Below are positions 1 through 8,942 of a stretch of 64,000 nt of DNA, one piece after another. The notes below the pieces were generated by a model. The model saw only the letters and a list, made by a program, of their open reading frames with translations. It did no database searches and was not told the origin of the DNA. The position numbers and the translations under genes are program-made. The DNA comes from an uncultured Pseudomonadota bacterium (lineage in GTDB: Bacteria > Pseudomonadota > Gammaproteobacteria > Steroidobacterales > Steroidobacteraceae): assembly GCA_903908265.1 (NCBI GenBank), contig CAIVRI010000080.1:117569-181568 (forward strand), given 5' to 3'. Position 1 is the first letter of the stretch. Each line of letters opens with the position of its first letter.

Positions 1-174
1 TACGGACAGTGGTCGGATGCGGGCGCTCTCACGGCCACGCAGCGTGCACAGAAGATCTGGCGGGAGACGCTAAATAACTTTGTGCCGCCACAGCGCGATC
101 CGGCGATCGTCGAGGCCATCGACGCCTTCGTGGCCCGCCGCAAGGAAGAAGGTGGGGCGCATCCGGTCAGTTGA
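1..174 (+). CDS. C-terminal fragment of a trimethylamine/glycine-betaine methyltransferase (MttB) family protein, truncated by window start
   Basis: Frame 1 is open from base 1 to TGA 172-174: YGQWSDAGALTATQRAQKIWRETLNNFVPPQRDPAIVEAIDAFVARRKEEGGAHPVS. Resembles the MttB-family C-terminus pattern (RA..IW...L..y.PP..DpaidEAl.aFvarrK). Absent from the ORF track because the start is outside the window. Confidence 0.65.
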   Translation, partial: YGQWSDAGALTATQRAQKIWRETLNNFVPPQRDPAIVEAIDAFVARRKEEGGAHPVS

Positions 175-234
175 GTGCGGTGACTGGGGCCTAGGGTGCC
201 TGTCTGAATAAACAAGCGATGAATAGAGGTCGAT

Positions 235-2646
235 ATGCGTAATCATGTGCAGGTCGTGGTGATCGGTGGTGGCGTGGTGGGTGCCAGCGTGCTCTACCAT
301 TTGACCAAAGCCGGCTGGAAAGACGTCATGCTGGTCGAGCGTGCGGAACTGACGTCGGGTTCAACGTGGCACGCCGCTGGCGGCATGCACACCGTCAACG
401 GCGACCCCAATGTTGCCAAGTTGCAGCAATACACCATCCAGTTGTATCGCGAGATCGAAAAGATCTCCGGTCAATCCTGCGGCGTGCACATCACCGGCGG
501 CATCATGCTGGCCGGCACGCCAGAGCGCCTCGATTGGCTAAAGATGGCCAAGGCCCGCGGCCGTTACCTCGGCATGGATCTCGAACTGATTTCGGTTGCT
601 GAAGCGAAGAAAATATTCCCACTCCTGGACGAAAAGCACTTCGTCGGGGCAATGTACGACCCCATCGAGGGCCATGTCGATCCGTACGGCGTCACCCACG
701 CCTATGCCAAGTCCGCGCAGATTGGCGGCGCTGAGATCATTCGCCAAAATCGGGTCGTTGACACCGTACAACGGGCCGATGGCAGCTGGGACGTGGTCAC
801 CGAGAAGGGCACAATCCACGCCGAGCACATTGTGAACGCCGGCGGTCTGTGGGCCCGTGAGGTCGGCCGGATGGCCGGACTCGAGTTGCCGATTCTCGCC
901 ATGGAACACCAGTACCTGATCACCGAGGATCTGCCTGAGTTCCAAGGGCAGAAGGAACAGCTGCACTGCATCGACTTCGAAGGCGAGATCTACATGCGCC
1001 AGGAACGCGGCGGCATGCTGATGGGTACCTACGAGCGCGCCGGTGTGCCCTGGTCACCGAAGACCACGCCGTGGGACTTCGGTCAGGATTTGCTAGAGAA
1101 CGATCTGGAGCGCATCGCGCCGTCGCTAGAGGTGGGCTTCCAACACTTCCCGCGGCTAGAAAATGCGGGCATCAAGAAGATCGTCAACGGCCCCTTCACC
1201 TTCGCGGCCGATGGCAACCCACTGATCGGCCCAGTACGTGGACTGAAGAACTACTGGGTGGCCTGTGGCGTGATGGCGGGCTTCAGCCAAGGCGGCGGCG
1301 TCGGCTTGGCACTGGCCGAGTGGATGATCAACGGCGACCCGGGTGCGGATATTTGGGGCATGGACGTGGCGCGCTATGGCGATTGGGCCACGCTCGCCTA
1401 TACCAATGCGAAGGTGCGCGAGAATTACTCGCGACGCTTCAGCATCCGCTTCCCGAATGAAGAATTGCCAGCCGGCCGACCGCTGCGCACAACGCCCATC
1501 TATGATCGTCTCGCCGCTGAAAATGCGGTGTTTGGTGATTATTGCGGTCTCGAGCATGCGCTTTGGTTCGCGCCCAAGGGCACGCCCGCGCACGAGGAAG
1601 TCACTTTCCGCCGTTCCAATGCACACGCGCATGTCGCGGCCGACTGCAGCGCGGTCCGTGCAGGCGCGGGGCTGCTCGAAATTTCCAACTACGGCAAATT
1701 CGAGGTCACCGGCCCGAAGGCGGCCGAATGGCTCGCCAAGGTCATGGCCAACCGCGTACCGGCGATCGGTCGAATGGTATTGACTCCGATGTTGAACGAA
1801 GCCGGTCGCCTGATCGGCGACTTTACGGTCGCTCGCCTCGGCGACGAGCACTTCTACTTGGTGGCCACCTATGCCGCTGAGGTCTATTACAGACGCTGGT
1901 TCGAGCGCAGCCTGCCACCCTCTGGTGTCACGGTACGGCCCTGTGCGATGGAGTACGCCGGTCTCTCAGTGGCCGGTCCCGCCGCACGCGAGATCCTGCA
2001 ACCGCTGATGTCGGAGGATCTGTCGACGGCGGCGTTCCCGTTCATGTCGTTCGGCCGCCGCGATGTGGGCATGATCCCAACGCTCATGGGTCGCGTCTCC
2101 TTCACCGGGGATATGGGCTATGAACTGTGGGTGACGAGCGATTACCAGCGCGCGTTGTATGACCTCCTGACCGCAGCAGGCAAGCCCCATGGGCTCAAGG
2201 TCATCGGTGGAAGGGCGCTCAACTCGATGCGTCTGGAAAAAGGCTTTGGCACCTGGGCACGCGAGTTCCGTCCGATCTACGGGCCTTATGAGGCCGGACT
2301 GGGCCGGTTCGTCGATCTGAAGAAGCCCGACTTTATTGGCCGCGCCGCCGCCGAGGCGGAGAAGGCGTCGGGCGGCGTGCGTCGCCTGATCACCCTGGAT
2401 ATCGATGCCAGCGACGCCGATGCGATCGGCGACGAACCGATCTTTCACGCAGGCAAGGTCGTCGGCTGGGTTACCTCGGGCGGCTATGGTCATACGACCC
2501 AAAAATCGCTAGCCATGGGTTATGTAGAGAAGGCCGTTGCCGATGAAATCACTGGCTTTGAGGTGGAGTTGATCGGTGAACGCCGCGCCGCCGTGCGCCT
2601 CGCCGAAGCTGCGTTCGATCCAAGCGGTAGCCGTATGCGGGCCTGA
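235..2646 (+). CDS. FAD-dependent oxidoreductase with C-terminal GcvT-like domain (dimethylglycine/sarcosine dehydrogenase family)
   Basis: N-terminal VVVIGGGVVGASVLYHLTKAGWKDVMLVERAELTSGSTWHAAGG (DAO fold); C-terminal aminomethyltransferase-type domain; ~800 aa as in DMGDH/SARDH. Confidence 0.85.
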   Translation: MRNHVQVVVIGGGVVGASVLYHLTKAGWKDVMLVERAELTSGSTWHAAGGMHTVNGDPNVAKLQQYTIQLYREIEKISGQSCGVHITGGIMLAGTPERLDWLKMAKARGRYLGMDLELISVAEAKKIFPLLDEKHFVGAMYDPIEGHVDPYGVTHAYAKSAQIGGAEIIRQNRVVDTVQRADGSWDVVTEKGTIHAEHIVNAGGLWAREVGRMAGLELPILAMEHQYLITEDLPEFQGQKEQLHCIDFEGEIYMRQERGGMLMGTYERAGVPWSPKTTPWDFGQDLLENDLERIAPSLEVGFQHFPRLENAGIKKIVNGPFTFAADGNPLIGPVRGLKNYWVACGVMAGFSQGGGVGLALAEWMINGDPGADIWGMDVARYGDWATLAYTNAKVRENYSRRFSIRFPNEELPAGRPLRTTPIYDRLAAENAVFGDYCGLEHALWFAPKGTPAHEEVTFRRSNAHAHVAADCSAVRAGAGLLEISNYGKFEVTGPKAAEWLAKVMANRVPAIGRMVLTPMLNEAGRLIGDFTVARLGDEHFYLVATYAAEVYYRRWFERSLPPSGVTVRPCAMEYAGLSVAGPAAREILQPLMSEDLSTAAFPFMSFGRRDVGMIPTLMGRVSFTGDMGYELWVTSDYQRALYDLLTAAGKPHGLKVIGGRALNSMRLEKGFGTWAREFRPIYGPYEAGLGRFVDLKKPDFIGRAAAEAEKASGGVRRLITLDIDASDADAIGDEPIFHAGKVVGWVTSGGYGHTTQKSLAMGYVEKAVADEITGFEVELIGERRAAVRLAEAAFDPSGSRMRA

Positions 2647-2724
2647 GTGTGCAGTGAGGACCGGCGCATCTTGACGCCGGTCCTCGGTCACACCGATAGT
2701 GCCTCCTCGCCCGGAGGATTCGGC

Positions 2725-4110
2725 ATGTCTCTGTCCGCTGCCACCATCACTGACTTGACCCAGCTAGTGGGCGTCGCACACGCGCGTAGCCACGCCGATC
2801 TGCAAACGCGCGATCCTGGCGTCGATTCTCATAATTTAGGCGCGGATCTCTGGCTGCGACCTGGCGACTGCGAGACGCTCGCGGGCGTGCTGCGGTATTG
2901 CCATGACCACCACATTCCAGTTGTCCCCCACGGGGGGCGTACGGGCCTCTCCGGTGGCGCGCAGAGCCAAGCGGGCGACGTGATCGTGTCTCTCGAGCGC
3001 TTTGACACCCTGGAAATTGACCCGATCAGTCGCACCGCCGTCGTGGGCGCCGGCGTGACGTTGGCGACTCTCGCCGCGGCCGCGGCGTGCCATGGCCTCT
3101 CGGCGGGCATCGATTTTGGTGCGCGCGAGTCTGCCAGTATTGGCGGCATGGTCTCCACCAATGCCGGCGGCATCTCCGCTTTCCGACATGGCACAGTGCG
3201 CGAACGCGTGCTGGGTCTGGAGGCCGTCCTGCCCGACGGTCGCCTCCTCAGTGAACTGGGCCAGGTCGTCAAACGCAACGAAGGCCTTGCCATCGAGCGC
3301 TTGCTCATCGGCGCAGAAGGCACGCTCGGGATCGTCACCCGGGTCGCCTTGGCACTCGTCGCGGTCGATGGCAGCGTCGGGACTGCGCTCGTGTCGGTAC
3401 CCGGTCTCGAGCAGGCCGCTGCACTCACGGCACGCGCCCTCGCACTACACGATGTGCAGGCAACAGCACTGGAAGTGATGTCGGGTAACCACGCCGCCGC
3501 GGTGTGTCAGGCACTGCAATTCGAGGACTTGAAACCACTGACGGCCGCGCCCTTTTTGATGCTCATCGAGCTGGCGGCCTCGACCCTAGCGGACGCAGAA
3601 GCGGCCCTGCTGCACCTGCTGGAAGGGGCGAGCGAAGACGCGCTGGCCCTCGATGCGGTCATCGCCCAAAACGAATCTCAACGGACCATCTTCTGGCGTG
3701 TACGCGAAGATTGGGCGGTGGATCGCGCCCGCCCGGGCGGCTTGTGGTACGACGTGTCGGTACCGCTGTCACGGGTCGCCGGTTATGTGCAGACGATCCG
3801 CGCCCGACTGACGCAACACGATCCCGCGCTAGAGTTGTACCTGCTGGGCCATCTGGCTGATGGCAATCTGCATGTGACGGTCAACGCAAGCGTCCCGATT
3901 ACCGCGCGTTATGACGAGATTGCCCTCCTCGTGACCGAGGGCCTCACGGAACTCGGCGGCTCCTATTCGGCTGAGCACGGCATCGGGCGGGAAAAGAAAT
4001 CCACCTTGGAGCGCTGGATGCACCCGACCAAACGCCGCTTGATGCAAGACATCAAGGCGCTCATCGATCCGCACCGGATCATGAACCCCGGCAAGGTCAT
4101 CCCCCGCTAA
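2725..4110 (+). CDS. FAD-binding oxidase, GlcD/D-lactate-dehydrogenase-like
   Basis: PCMH-type FAD domain (VPHGGRTGLSGGAQ) and C-terminal ...GGSYSAEHGIGREKK...MNPGKVIP. ATG 2725 is preceded by GGAGG; the longer ORF start at 2647 is less likely. Confidence 0.85.
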   Translation: MSLSAATITDLTQLVGVAHARSHADLQTRDPGVDSHNLGADLWLRPGDCETLAGVLRYCHDHHIPVVPHGGRTGLSGGAQSQAGDVIVSLERFDTLEIDPISRTAVVGAGVTLATLAAAAACHGLSAGIDFGARESASIGGMVSTNAGGISAFRHGTVRERVLGLEAVLPDGRLLSELGQVVKRNEGLAIERLLIGAEGTLGIVTRVALALVAVDGSVGTALVSVPGLEQAAALTARALALHDVQATALEVMSGNHAAAVCQALQFEDLKPLTAAPFLMLIELAASTLADAEAALLHLLEGASEDALALDAVIAQNESQRTIFWRVREDWAVDRARPGGLWYDVSVPLSRVAGYVQTIRARLTQHDPALELYLLGHLADGNLHVTVNASVPITARYDEIALLVTEGLTELGGSYSAEHGIGREKKSTLERWMHPTKRRLMQDIKALIDPHRIMNPGKVIPR

Positions 4111-4119
4111 GTCGCGTCG

Positions 4120-5358
4120 TCAGGCTTTCGCCCAATCGATCGGTTCGACTTTGGGCAATACCACCCAGTAACCGAACAGCCCGAGCAAGTTGATCAATCC
4201 GGCAATCGTGAACGCATAGTTGTAATTGCCGTAACGATGCACCAGATAGCCAGTCAGGGCGGGCGCAATGATGCCGGCCAAATTACCGCAAAAATTCTGA
4301 ATTCCAATCCAACGACCCGTTGCGGATGCACCGGCCATGATCTGACCGATCCCAAAGGTCCCCGGCGAAGACAATCCGAGGAAGACCTCGTAGACCAACA
4401 AGCAGCCGATCGAATACGCCGGTGGCAACAACACCATGCCGAGCATCGAAACCACCGACACGGCCTGACACAAGTTCATCATCAGTTTGTAGATCAACGT
4501 AGGCGAGCGGCCCTTACGGATCCATCGATCGGCATACCAGCCCGACAGCAGGGCGCAGATCGCATTGATGAAATATGCGCCGCCGAGCACCGCGGCCATC
4601 GATTCCATCGACAAATGGCGCACGTCCACCAGGTACAAGGGCATGAACGAGAGAATAAAGTACCAGTTGAAGTTACTCGCAAAGTGCCCGATCGAAGCGC
4701 CCCATAGACCGCGCTGGCGCAAGATCTGCCGGTAGGTCGGGCTGACCTGGGTGGACAGCCGCGTCACCACCGGGGCCACAGCGCGGGCTGAGAACCGTGC
4801 CCACGGCAGCAACCAGAGCAACGACGCGGCGCCAAAGCCAATGAACACAGCACGCCAGCCATATCGAGACATCAAGAGACCGCCGACGAAGGTACCAATC
4901 GCCGGGCCGATCAGATAGCCGAAACTGATCGTCCCGTTCGCCTTGCCGAGACTCTCGCGCGGTACATGGGTAGCAAGCAAGGCAGAACTAGCCGGAAAAA
5001 TGGCGCTCTCGGCAAGCCCTAGCAGGAGGCGCAATCCCAACAGCGCCGTGATGCTGGTGGCAAAGCCCGTAAAGAGTGTCGCGACCGACCATAGGGTCGC
5101 GCCAATGGCCAGCACCCGATGCGCACCAAAGCGCTCGGTGGCCCAACCGACCGGGATCATCGCCGCAACATAGGTCCAGTAGAACGCCGAAATCAGGTAC
5201 CCAATCTGCTCCTCGTCGAGGTGCAGTTGATCCTTGATCATCGGTGCCGAGGTGGCCAGGTTGCCGCGGTCCACGTAGTTGATGAACAGCGCGAGGGTCA
5301 GCAACCCGACCAGCATGCGAGGCGCGACCGACGGACGCGCTGCGTTTTCATTGGACAC
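4120..5358 (-). CDS. MFS transporter (anion:cation symporter-like)
   Basis: 12-TM type protein: FINYVDRGNLATSAPMIKDQL, GYLISAFYWTYVAAMIPVGW, 412 aa. Confidence 0.85.
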   Translation of the reverse strand: MSNENAARPSVAPRMLVGLLTLALFINYVDRGNLATSAPMIKDQLHLDEEQIGYLISAFYWTYVAAMIPVGWATERFGAHRVLAIGATLWSVATLFTGFATSITALLGLRLLLGLAESAIFPASSALLATHVPRESLGKANGTISFGYLIGPAIGTFVGGLLMSRYGWRAVFIGFGAASLLWLLPWARFSARAVAPVVTRLSTQVSPTYRQILRQRGLWGASIGHFASNFNWYFILSFMPLYLVDVRHLSMESMAAVLGGAYFINAICALLSGWYADRWIRKGRSPTLIYKLMMNLCQAVSVVSMLGMVLLPPAYSIGCLLVYEVFLGLSSPGTFGIGQIMAGASATGRWIGIQNFCGNLAGIIAPALTGYLVHRYGNYNYAFTIAGLINLLGLFGYWVVLPKVEPIDWAKA

Positions 5359-5425
5359 TTGTATACCCCCAGTCAGACCCGTCCGATGCTAACGGACGGG
5401 GGGCCCAGGCGCTACCAAGGACTGA

Positions 5426-6589
5426 TCAGCCGCCCAACGGGCGTAACAGGCTGCGCGAAATGATATGCCGCTGAATCTCGCTCGTGCCTTCCCAGATCCG
5501 CTCAATGCGCGCGTCGCGCCAAATCCGCTCGAGCGGCAGATCGGACATGAGACCCATACCCCCGTGGATCTGTAGCGCCTCATCGGCCACCATCGCGAGC
5601 ACTTCGGTCGCCTTGAGCTTGGCCATCGCCATATCCATATCGGTCGCCAACTGCTGATCAAATTTCCAGGCCGCATCGAGCGTCAAGAGCTCGGCTGCGC
5701 GCAATTCCATGGCCATATCCGCCAGTTTGAACGAAACACCCTGAAATTTGCCAATCTGCTGACCGAATTGTTTGCGCTCGACCGACCACTGCATGGCCAG
5801 ATCCAGCGCGCGTTCCGCCCGACCTAGGCAGGTCGCCGCCACCTGCAGACGGGTCGCACCAAGCCACGAGTTCGCGACTTCAAAGCCCTGATGCAACTGA
5901 CCCAAAATCTGCGACTGCGGCAAGCGGCAGTCGTTGAACTCGAGGATGCAATTGTTGTATCCCCGGTGCGAGACGTTCTTGTAGCCGGCGCGCACCTCAA
6001 AGCCGGGCGTGCCCTTATCGACCAGAAAGGCCGTAATCAGCTTTTTGGTGCCGCGGGCATTGGTTTCCTCGCCCGTGGCGGCGAACAAGATCACGAAATC
6101 GGCATGATCGGCGTGGCTGATAAAATGCTTGGTGCCATTGATGACGTAATCGCCACCCTTCTCCACCGCCGAGGTCTTCATGCCGCGCACGTCCGAGCCG
6201 GCACCCGGTTCGGTCATCGCTAGACAGTCCACACGCTCGCCCCGGACCGACGGGTAGAGATAGCGCTCGCGCTGTTCGCCTTCACACGCACACAGGATGT
6301 TGGACGGGCGCCCCACACAGTTGTAATGCAGGGCATAGCCGGTGCGACCGAGTTCTTTCTCGTACAGCACCCAAGTCAGCGTATCGAGACCGGCGCCACC
6401 GACGTCCTCTGGCATGTTGGCCGCGTACAAACCAGCCTCAATCGCCTTGGCCTTGAGCTCGGCATGCAGTTCCGGACGCAGGATTCCCGTTTCCTCGATC
6501 TCCTGCTCGTGCGGCATTAGCTCGTTCGTGACGAAGTCCCGGGTGGTCTTGACGATCAGGCTCTGTTCTTCGGTCATTCCAAAATGCAT
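5426..6589 (-). CDS. Acyl-CoA dehydrogenase
   Basis: CLAMTEPGAGSDV, RKQFGQQIGKFQ, QIHGGMGLMSDLPLERIWRDARIERIWEGTSEIQRHIISR. Confidence 0.9.
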   Translation of the reverse strand: MHFGMTEEQSLIVKTTRDFVTNELMPHEQEIEETGILRPELHAELKAKAIEAGLYAANMPEDVGGAGLDTLTWVLYEKELGRTGYALHYNCVGRPSNILCACEGEQRERYLYPSVRGERVDCLAMTEPGAGSDVRGMKTSAVEKGGDYVINGTKHFISHADHADFVILFAATGEETNARGTKKLITAFLVDKGTPGFEVRAGYKNVSHRGYNNCILEFNDCRLPQSQILGQLHQGFEVANSWLGATRLQVAATCLGRAERALDLAMQWSVERKQFGQQIGKFQGVSFKLADMAMELRAAELLTLDAAWKFDQQLATDMDMAMAKLKATEVLAMVADEALQIHGGMGLMSDLPLERIWRDARIERIWEGTSEIQRHIISRSLLRPLGG

Positions 6590-6603
6590 AACAATCCCCT
6601 GGT

Positions 6604-7266
6604 TCAGTGCCCGGTCGTGCGCGTCAGGCGACGAGCCGGTTGACGGTTATTCGTGGCAGTCGATTCGGCATGTGCCTGCTGCGCCCAACTACGCCAGAGC
6701 GACAGTTGTCGCTCCAACTGCGCCAGTTGCCGCTGTGCCGGCCACTCCTTGGGACTGATGAGGGCGCCCGCCGTCAGTCCATTCAGGAAAGTGGCGACGG
6801 CACGCAGCACTTCATCACGCAGGTCCTCATGCCACTCTGGCCATTCCGGCCAATGTTCCGACAGGCAGCGTCCATACAGGCGCGTGTACTCGCCATGGAC
6901 CCACGTGTTGATTTGCTTGAGGTGCGCATCGGCGGACATCTGACCCCAAAAGGCCATCCAGAAGGCGCTTTCGATGCTGCGCTGCGCATCCAGCGGGAGC
7001 GACTCCGCCAACACCACAAGCAGGCTCTCGCCGCGCCGCGCGGGTCGCACGAGGCGTTCCTCAATGCGGCGCAACATGAGCCGCAAGGCCGCGAGGATGA
7101 TCTCCTGCTTGGAATCAAAGTAGTGCGCGACCATGCCGGTCGTGTAGCCCGCTTCGCGCGCGATGCGTACTACAGTCGCCTTCTCAAAGCCATGCTCGGC
7201 GACCACGCGACAGGCGACGAGAGCGATCTCGTCGCGTCGTGCTGCGTGGTCGACAATTTTGGGCAC
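6604..7266 (-). CDS. TetR-family transcriptional regulator, BetI-like
   Basis: HTH region RDEIALVACRVVAEHGFEKATVVRIAREAGYTTGMVAHYFDSKQEII. Confidence 0.8.
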   Translation of the reverse strand: MPKIVDHAARRDEIALVACRVVAEHGFEKATVVRIAREAGYTTGMVAHYFDSKQEIILAALRLMLRRIEERLVRPARRGESLLVVLAESLPLDAQRSIESAFWMAFWGQMSADAHLKQINTWVHGEYTRLYGRCLSEHWPEWPEWHEDLRDEVLRAVATFLNGLTAGALISPKEWPAQRQLAQLERQLSLWRSWAQQAHAESTATNNRQPARRLTRTTGH

Positions 7267-7269
7267 TGC

Positions 7270-8754
7270 TCAGGCCTTGCGCATCGCAATGCCACGACCG
7301 ACTTCGACCGGGCGTGGGAGACTCGCGTGGGCGGCCTTCAGCTCGGCCACCTTCGCCGCCAGCGCCGCCGGGAACGGCGTCGCCTTGGCCGACTTCGCAT
7401 CCACGTGCAGGAACAGGTGCTCGCCCGTTGCCGCCACCGCGCCATCGGCGACACGGTGCAGACGGTGGAACAGCCACAGCCGCTTGTCGTCGGCATCCAT
7501 CACCTGTGTGGTGACGTAGAACAGGTCTCCTTGCTTCATTTCAGCGCGGAACCCCACCTTCATCTCCACCGTGTACGGAGCCTGACCTGCGGCCCGATAG
7601 GCCTCGTCGATACCGATCAGGCGGAACAGCGCATCCACCGCCTCACCAAAGACGTGCTGGTAGCGGTAATCAGTCATATGGCCGTTGTAATCGACCCATT
7701 CCGGGCTGACGGTACCGGCGAACAACTGGAGCGGCTGCGTCGGATCCTGCGCCGCCGGGTTGGCCCGCGCCGCAGCGTCATTGTACAAACGCGCATCGAG
7801 TGCATTCAGCGTAGCGCCAGCCCCAATATTGAAAGGCTTCAAGGACTGCTGCACGGCCACGAGGTAGTTATCGCGCAGGCGTTCCAATTCACGAATAGAG
7901 CGACCGTCTGCCTGTTCGGCCGTACCTTCGACCATGCGGTCAATCAGTTCCTCGGTCAGTTCGGGTGCTTCCAGCTTGGTCCACGGCCACTTCAGACACG
8001 GTCCAAACTGATGCAGCATGTGCCGCATGCCCGGCTCACCGCCGGCAAGATGATAGATCTGGTTGGTCCCCATCGCCGCCCAACGCAGACCAGGGCCGTA
8101 GATGATCGATTCGTCCAATTCGCGCGTCGTGGCCACGCCCTCGTTCACCATGTGCAAAATCTCGCGCCAGAGCGCTTCTTGCAGGCGATCGGTCAAATGT
8201 CCCGGCACTTCGCGACGCACACGCAACGCATGCATGCCGATGTAAGTGTAGAACTCAGCGGCCGCCTCAATGCTCGCGGACGCCGTCTGGGTGCCGCCGA
8301 CCAACTCGACCAAGGGCAGCAAATAGACCGGATTGAAGGGGTGACCGACGATCAAGCGCTCGGGCGCAATCATGTCCTTCTGCAGATCGCTCGGCATCAG
8401 TCCCGAGGTGCTAGAGGCAATGATGACGTCGGCCGGAGCGACCCGACTGACCTGCGCCAGAATGCGCTGCTTGAGCGGCAACTGCTCCGGGATATTCTCC
8501 TGAATGAAATCGACCTTGGCGGCCATTTCGTCGAGATTCGTGGTGAAGCTCAGTGTGCCGCGAGGCGGCAGGGGCGCGGAGGTCAAGCGAGCCAGGGCCG
8601 GCGCGGCATTCGCGACCGATTGGCGAATCCAGTCTTCCATTTCCGGCTTCACATCGGCGGCAATGACGTCGATACCGAAATGCATCGCACGCGCAGCCCA
8701 TCCCCCGCCAATCACACCGGTGCCCAGCAAGCCCAGCGTTTTCACCTGTCTCAT
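7270..8754 (-). CDS. L-carnitine dehydrogenase fused to a hotdog thioesterase domain (CDH-thioesterase type)
   Basis: LGLLGTGVIGGGWAARAMHFG Rossmann motif; HPFNPVYLLPLVELVGG and GPGLRWAAMGTNQIYHLAGGEPGMRHMLHQFGPCLKWPWTKL; C-terminal VSPEWVDYNGHMTDYRYQHVFGEAVDAL hotdog motif. ATG 8754 has GGAG upstream. Confidence 0.85.
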   Translation of the reverse strand: MRQVKTLGLLGTGVIGGGWAARAMHFGIDVIAADVKPEMEDWIRQSVANAAPALARLTSAPLPPRGTLSFTTNLDEMAAKVDFIQENIPEQLPLKQRILAQVSRVAPADVIIASSTSGLMPSDLQKDMIAPERLIVGHPFNPVYLLPLVELVGGTQTASASIEAAAEFYTYIGMHALRVRREVPGHLTDRLQEALWREILHMVNEGVATTRELDESIIYGPGLRWAAMGTNQIYHLAGGEPGMRHMLHQFGPCLKWPWTKLEAPELTEELIDRMVEGTAEQADGRSIRELERLRDNYLVAVQQSLKPFNIGAGATLNALDARLYNDAAARANPAAQDPTQPLQLFAGTVSPEWVDYNGHMTDYRYQHVFGEAVDALFRLIGIDEAYRAAGQAPYTVEMKVGFRAEMKQGDLFYVTTQVMDADDKRLWLFHRLHRVADGAVAATGEHLFLHVDAKSAKATPFPAALAAKVAELKAAHASLPRPVEVGRGIAMRKA

Positions 8755-8790
8755 ACCAATCTCCAGAGCAGCGCGCAGCCGCGCCTTTTT

Positions 8791-8830
8791 AATGTTCGGA
8801 CAATAATATAACAACCTCCCACGACGGCAA
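8791..8830 (-). promoter_or_regulatory. Predicted sigma70 promoter with overlapping quasi-palindromic operator upstream of the CDH-TetR-ACAD-MFS operon
   Basis: Minus strand: -35 TTGCCG (8830-8825), 16-nt spacer, -10 TATTAT (8808-8803); quasi-palindrome ATTGTCCGAACATT (8804-8791) overlaps the -10/+1 region. Confidence 0.5.
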
Positions 8831-8856
8831 GAGGGGGCTCACTTTGAGGACAGAGG

Positions 8857-8930
8857 GGCCGGAGAACCCGGCCACTCACCCGGCCGCAACCGGCCGGGTG
8901 AGGGTCGGTGGGCCCCGGACGGGACCCACC
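8857..8930. repeat. Three tandem GC-rich hairpins downstream of the TonB-dependent receptor gene
   Basis: 8857-8873 ggccgg/ccggcc; 8875-8902 ctcacccggcc-gcaacc-ggccgggtgag (11-bp perfect stem); 8907-8930 ggtgggcccc/gggacccacc (one mismatch). Confidence 0.8.
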
Positions 8931-8942
8931 GAATAGGCCAGT

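Noticed and set aside
6607-8811. 734-aa ORF on + strand
   Set aside because: Antisense to tetR and the carnitine dehydrogenase fusion; low-complexity R/H/Q-rich translation without recognisable domains; the minus strand has clear motifs.
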